Origin: Arthrobacter sp. MYb227
GTDB taxonomy: Bacteria > Actinomycetota > Actinomycetes > Actinomycetales > Micrococcaceae
Direction: 5' to 3'
DNA length: 64,000 nucleotides
NCBI RefSeq assembly: GCF_002975435.1
Contig: NZ_PCPT01000009.1
Location: 1-64,000 of the forward strand
Shown: positions 62,367 through 64,000 of the stretch, piece after piece
Numbering within the stretch: the stretch's first letter is position 1
How the letters are laid out: each line of letters opens with the position of its first letter
Position numbers and translations under genes: made by a program
Notes under the pieces: model-generated
What the model was told of the DNA's origin: nothing
Databases searched by the model: none
What the model saw: only the letters and a program-made list of their open reading frames with translations

Positions 62367-64000
62367 TTAGCCGAAGTACTTCGGCAGCGTTGCTTCGTGA
62401 GCTTCGCGCAGCTCGGCCAGGTCCAGATCGAACTGGCCCTGAACCTCAAGCGAGGTAGCCGATGCGTCGACAACACCTAGGCGAAGTACCGGGAAGTTGC
62501 GCGCGGTAGCCATGTCGTTGAAGCGAACTTCTTCCGAACGCGGAACAGCAACGATGGCGCGAGCCTGCGACTCGGAGAACAGTGCGGTGAAGGCGTCTAC
62601 GCCGTCACGTGCGCACAGATCATCAAGTGCAACGCGGGCGCCAACGCCATAGCGCAGAGCCATCTCGCCCAGTGCGGCACCCAGGCCACCCTCGGAGAGG
62701 TCGTGTGCCGAGTCGATCATGCCATCGCGTGAGGCGTTGATCAGGATCGCACCCAGGGTCTTCTCTGCTTCCAGATCGACCTTTGGCGGCAGACCGCCAA
62801 GGTGACCACGGAGGTTAGCGAATTCCGAACCATCGAGCTCGTCGAAGGTGGTGCCCAACAGGTAGATGGCCTGGCCATCTGCATCCGCGCGCCAGCCCGA
62901 CGGGGTGCGACGTGCAACATCGTCAAGCTTGCCGAGCATTGCCACAACCGGGGTCGGGTGGATCGGGGTGGTGCCGGTCTGGTTGTACAGCGACACGTTA
63001 CCGCCGGTCACCGGAACGCCGAGCACCATGCAAGCATCCGAGAGACCACGAATGGCCTCTGCCAGCTGCCACATGACATCCGGGTCTTCCGGGGAACCGA
63101 AGTTCAGGCAGTCAGAAACTGCCATCGGGATGGCACCGGAGGTAGCAACGTTGCGGTAGGCCTCGGAGAGAGCCAGCTGCGCGCCGTGGTACGGATCTAG
63201 GTAGGTGTAGCGGCCGTTGGCATCGGTAGCCAGAGCAACGCCCAGACCGGTTGCCTCATCCACACGGATCACACCGGCATCATCCGGGGTTGCAAGTGCG
63301 GTGTTGCCGCCAACATAGCGGTCGTACTGGTTAGTGATCCAGTTCTTGGAGCACAGGTTCGGAGAAGCCATCAGCTCAACCAAAGTGGCCTTGAGCTCTT
63401 CACCGGTGGACGGCAAATTCGCACCAGCGGCTGATGCCTTGAAGGTATCTGCCTGCAGGGCATCCTGCCACTCCGGGCGAGCGTACGGGCGGTCGTAGAC
63501 CGGGCCGTCGTGTGCCACGGTGCGCGGGTCAACATCGACGATGACCTCGCCATCCCACTTGATAACCAGGCGGTTGGTGTCGGTCACCTCGCCGAGCCAC
63601 GAGTATTCAACGGCCCACTTGTCCATGACTGCCTCGAAGGCTGCCACGTTATCCGGGGAAACCACGGCCATCATGCGTTCCTGCGACTCGGACATCAGGA
63701 TTTCGCCCGGGGTCAGGGTCGGATCGCGCAGCAGAACGGACGTCAGCTCGATGTCCATGCCACCGTCACCATTGGAGGCAAGCTCCGAGGTGGCGCAGGA
63801 GATGCCAGCGGCACCGAGGTCCTGGATACCCTCAACGAGGGAACCCTTGAACAGTTCCAGGCAGCACTCGATGAGGATCTTCTCGGCGAACGGGTCGCCG
63901 ACCTGAACTGCCGGACGCTTCGATGGCTTGGAATCGTCGAAGGATTCCGAAGAAAGGATCGAAGCGCCGCCAATGCCGTCGCCACCGGTGCGTGCACCGA
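62367..64000 (-). CDS. purL: Phosphoribosylformylglycinamidine synthase II (PurL), 5' end outside window
   Basis: The last 544 residues of FGAM synthase, which converts FGAR to FGAM with ATP and glutamine-derived ammonia in purine synthesis. Visible marks: [15 protein letters not shown] at the window edge, [18 protein letters not shown], the GGMDIEL segment, [10 protein letters not shown], and in the second half [32 protein letters not shown] and [14 protein letters not shown]. The frame is intact from the edge to TAA at 62367, so the gene is partial only because the window ends. Its 3' end and terminator are duplicated in decayed form 1.45 kb away. Confidence 0.95.
   Translation of the reverse strand, partial: GARTGGDGIGGASILSSESFDDSKPSKRPAVQVGDPFAEKILIECCLELFKGSLVEGIQDLGAAGISCATSELASNGDGGMDIELTSVLLRDPTLTPGEILMSESQERMMAVVSPDNVAAFEAVMDKWAVEYSWLGEVTDTNRLVIKWDGEVIVDVDPRTVAHDGPVYDRPYARPEWQDALQADTFKASAAGANLPSTGEELKATLVELMASPNLCSKNWITNQYDRYVGGNTALATPDDAGVIRVDEATGLGVALATDANGRYTYLDPYHGAQLALSEAYRNVATSGAIPMAVSDCLNFGSPEDPDVMWQLAEAIRGLSDACMVLGVPVTGGNVSLYNQTGTTPIHPTPVVAMLGKLDDVARRTPSGWRADADGQAIYLLGTTFDELDGSEFANLRGHLGGLPPKVDLEAEKTLGAILINASRDGMIDSAHDLSEGGLGAALGEMALRYGVGARVALDDLCARDGVDAFTALFSESQARAIVAVPRSEEVRFNDMATARNFPVLRLGVVDASATSLEVQGQFDLDLAELREAHEATLPKYFG

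Overview
The window reads as chromosomal DNA of a high-GC Gram-positive actinobacterium, most likely a Micrococcaceae member close to Arthrobacter or Glutamicibacter. The grounds are the close match of the dimethylglycine oxidase to the Arthrobacter globiformis enzyme as I remember it, actinobacterial gene pairings, LPXTG-type pili with a class C sortase, leaderless-looking starts and moderately high GC. I recognise no tRNA, rRNA, CRISPR array or insertion sequence. Every assignment comes from reading the sequence; no search was run.

Layout. 1-8.2 kb: small hypothetical genes, an MFS exporter divergent from an ArsR-type regulator, metY with a CoA-binding protein behind a SAM riboswitch, a histidine phosphatase, a methyltransferase and a MarR/SDR operon. 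8.3-26.7 kb: a choline/glycine betaine catabolic island with glycine betaine monooxygenase (gbcA, gbcB), formaldehyde dehydrogenase (fdhA), two BCCT carriers (one betaine-type, one choline-type), choline dehydrogenase and betaine aldehyde dehydrogenase (both disrupted), purU, dimethylglycine oxidase, and LysR, BetI-like TetR and GntR regulators. Betaine would be demethylated to dimethylglycine and sarcosine. FdhA, folate and PurU would handle the released one-carbon units. Sarcosine oxidase is not in the window.

26.7-44.8 kb: a sulfur-scavenging region. It holds acetyl-CoA synthetase, a sulfonate-type ABC transporter, two paralogous pairs of SfnB/DszC-like and NtaA/SnaA/DszA-like flavin monooxygenases, a complete oligopeptide/nickel-type ABC transporter and a second CoA-binding protein. 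Four S-box (SAM-I-like) riboswitches lie here, which with the metY copy makes five in about 31 kb. They tie these genes, including acs, to methionine/SAM status.

45.4-51.4 kb: a sortase-assembled pilus operon with a large tip-type adhesin, a major pilin and a class C sortase. 51.5-60.8 kb: mixed genes including unusual fusions (DUF2236-DUF1990, HdeD-lipase, tandem HD-GYP with LuxR) and an aromatic-ring hydroxylase divergent from a frameshifted glyoxalase, with IclR-like operators between them. 60.8-64 kb: an AAA-type ATPase gene lies between the 3' end of purL and a diverged, decayed second copy of that 3' end. purL itself runs off the right edge.

Three genes are disrupted by single-base changes. 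Two of these are in short homopolymers, so assembly error must be excluded before they are called pseudogenes.
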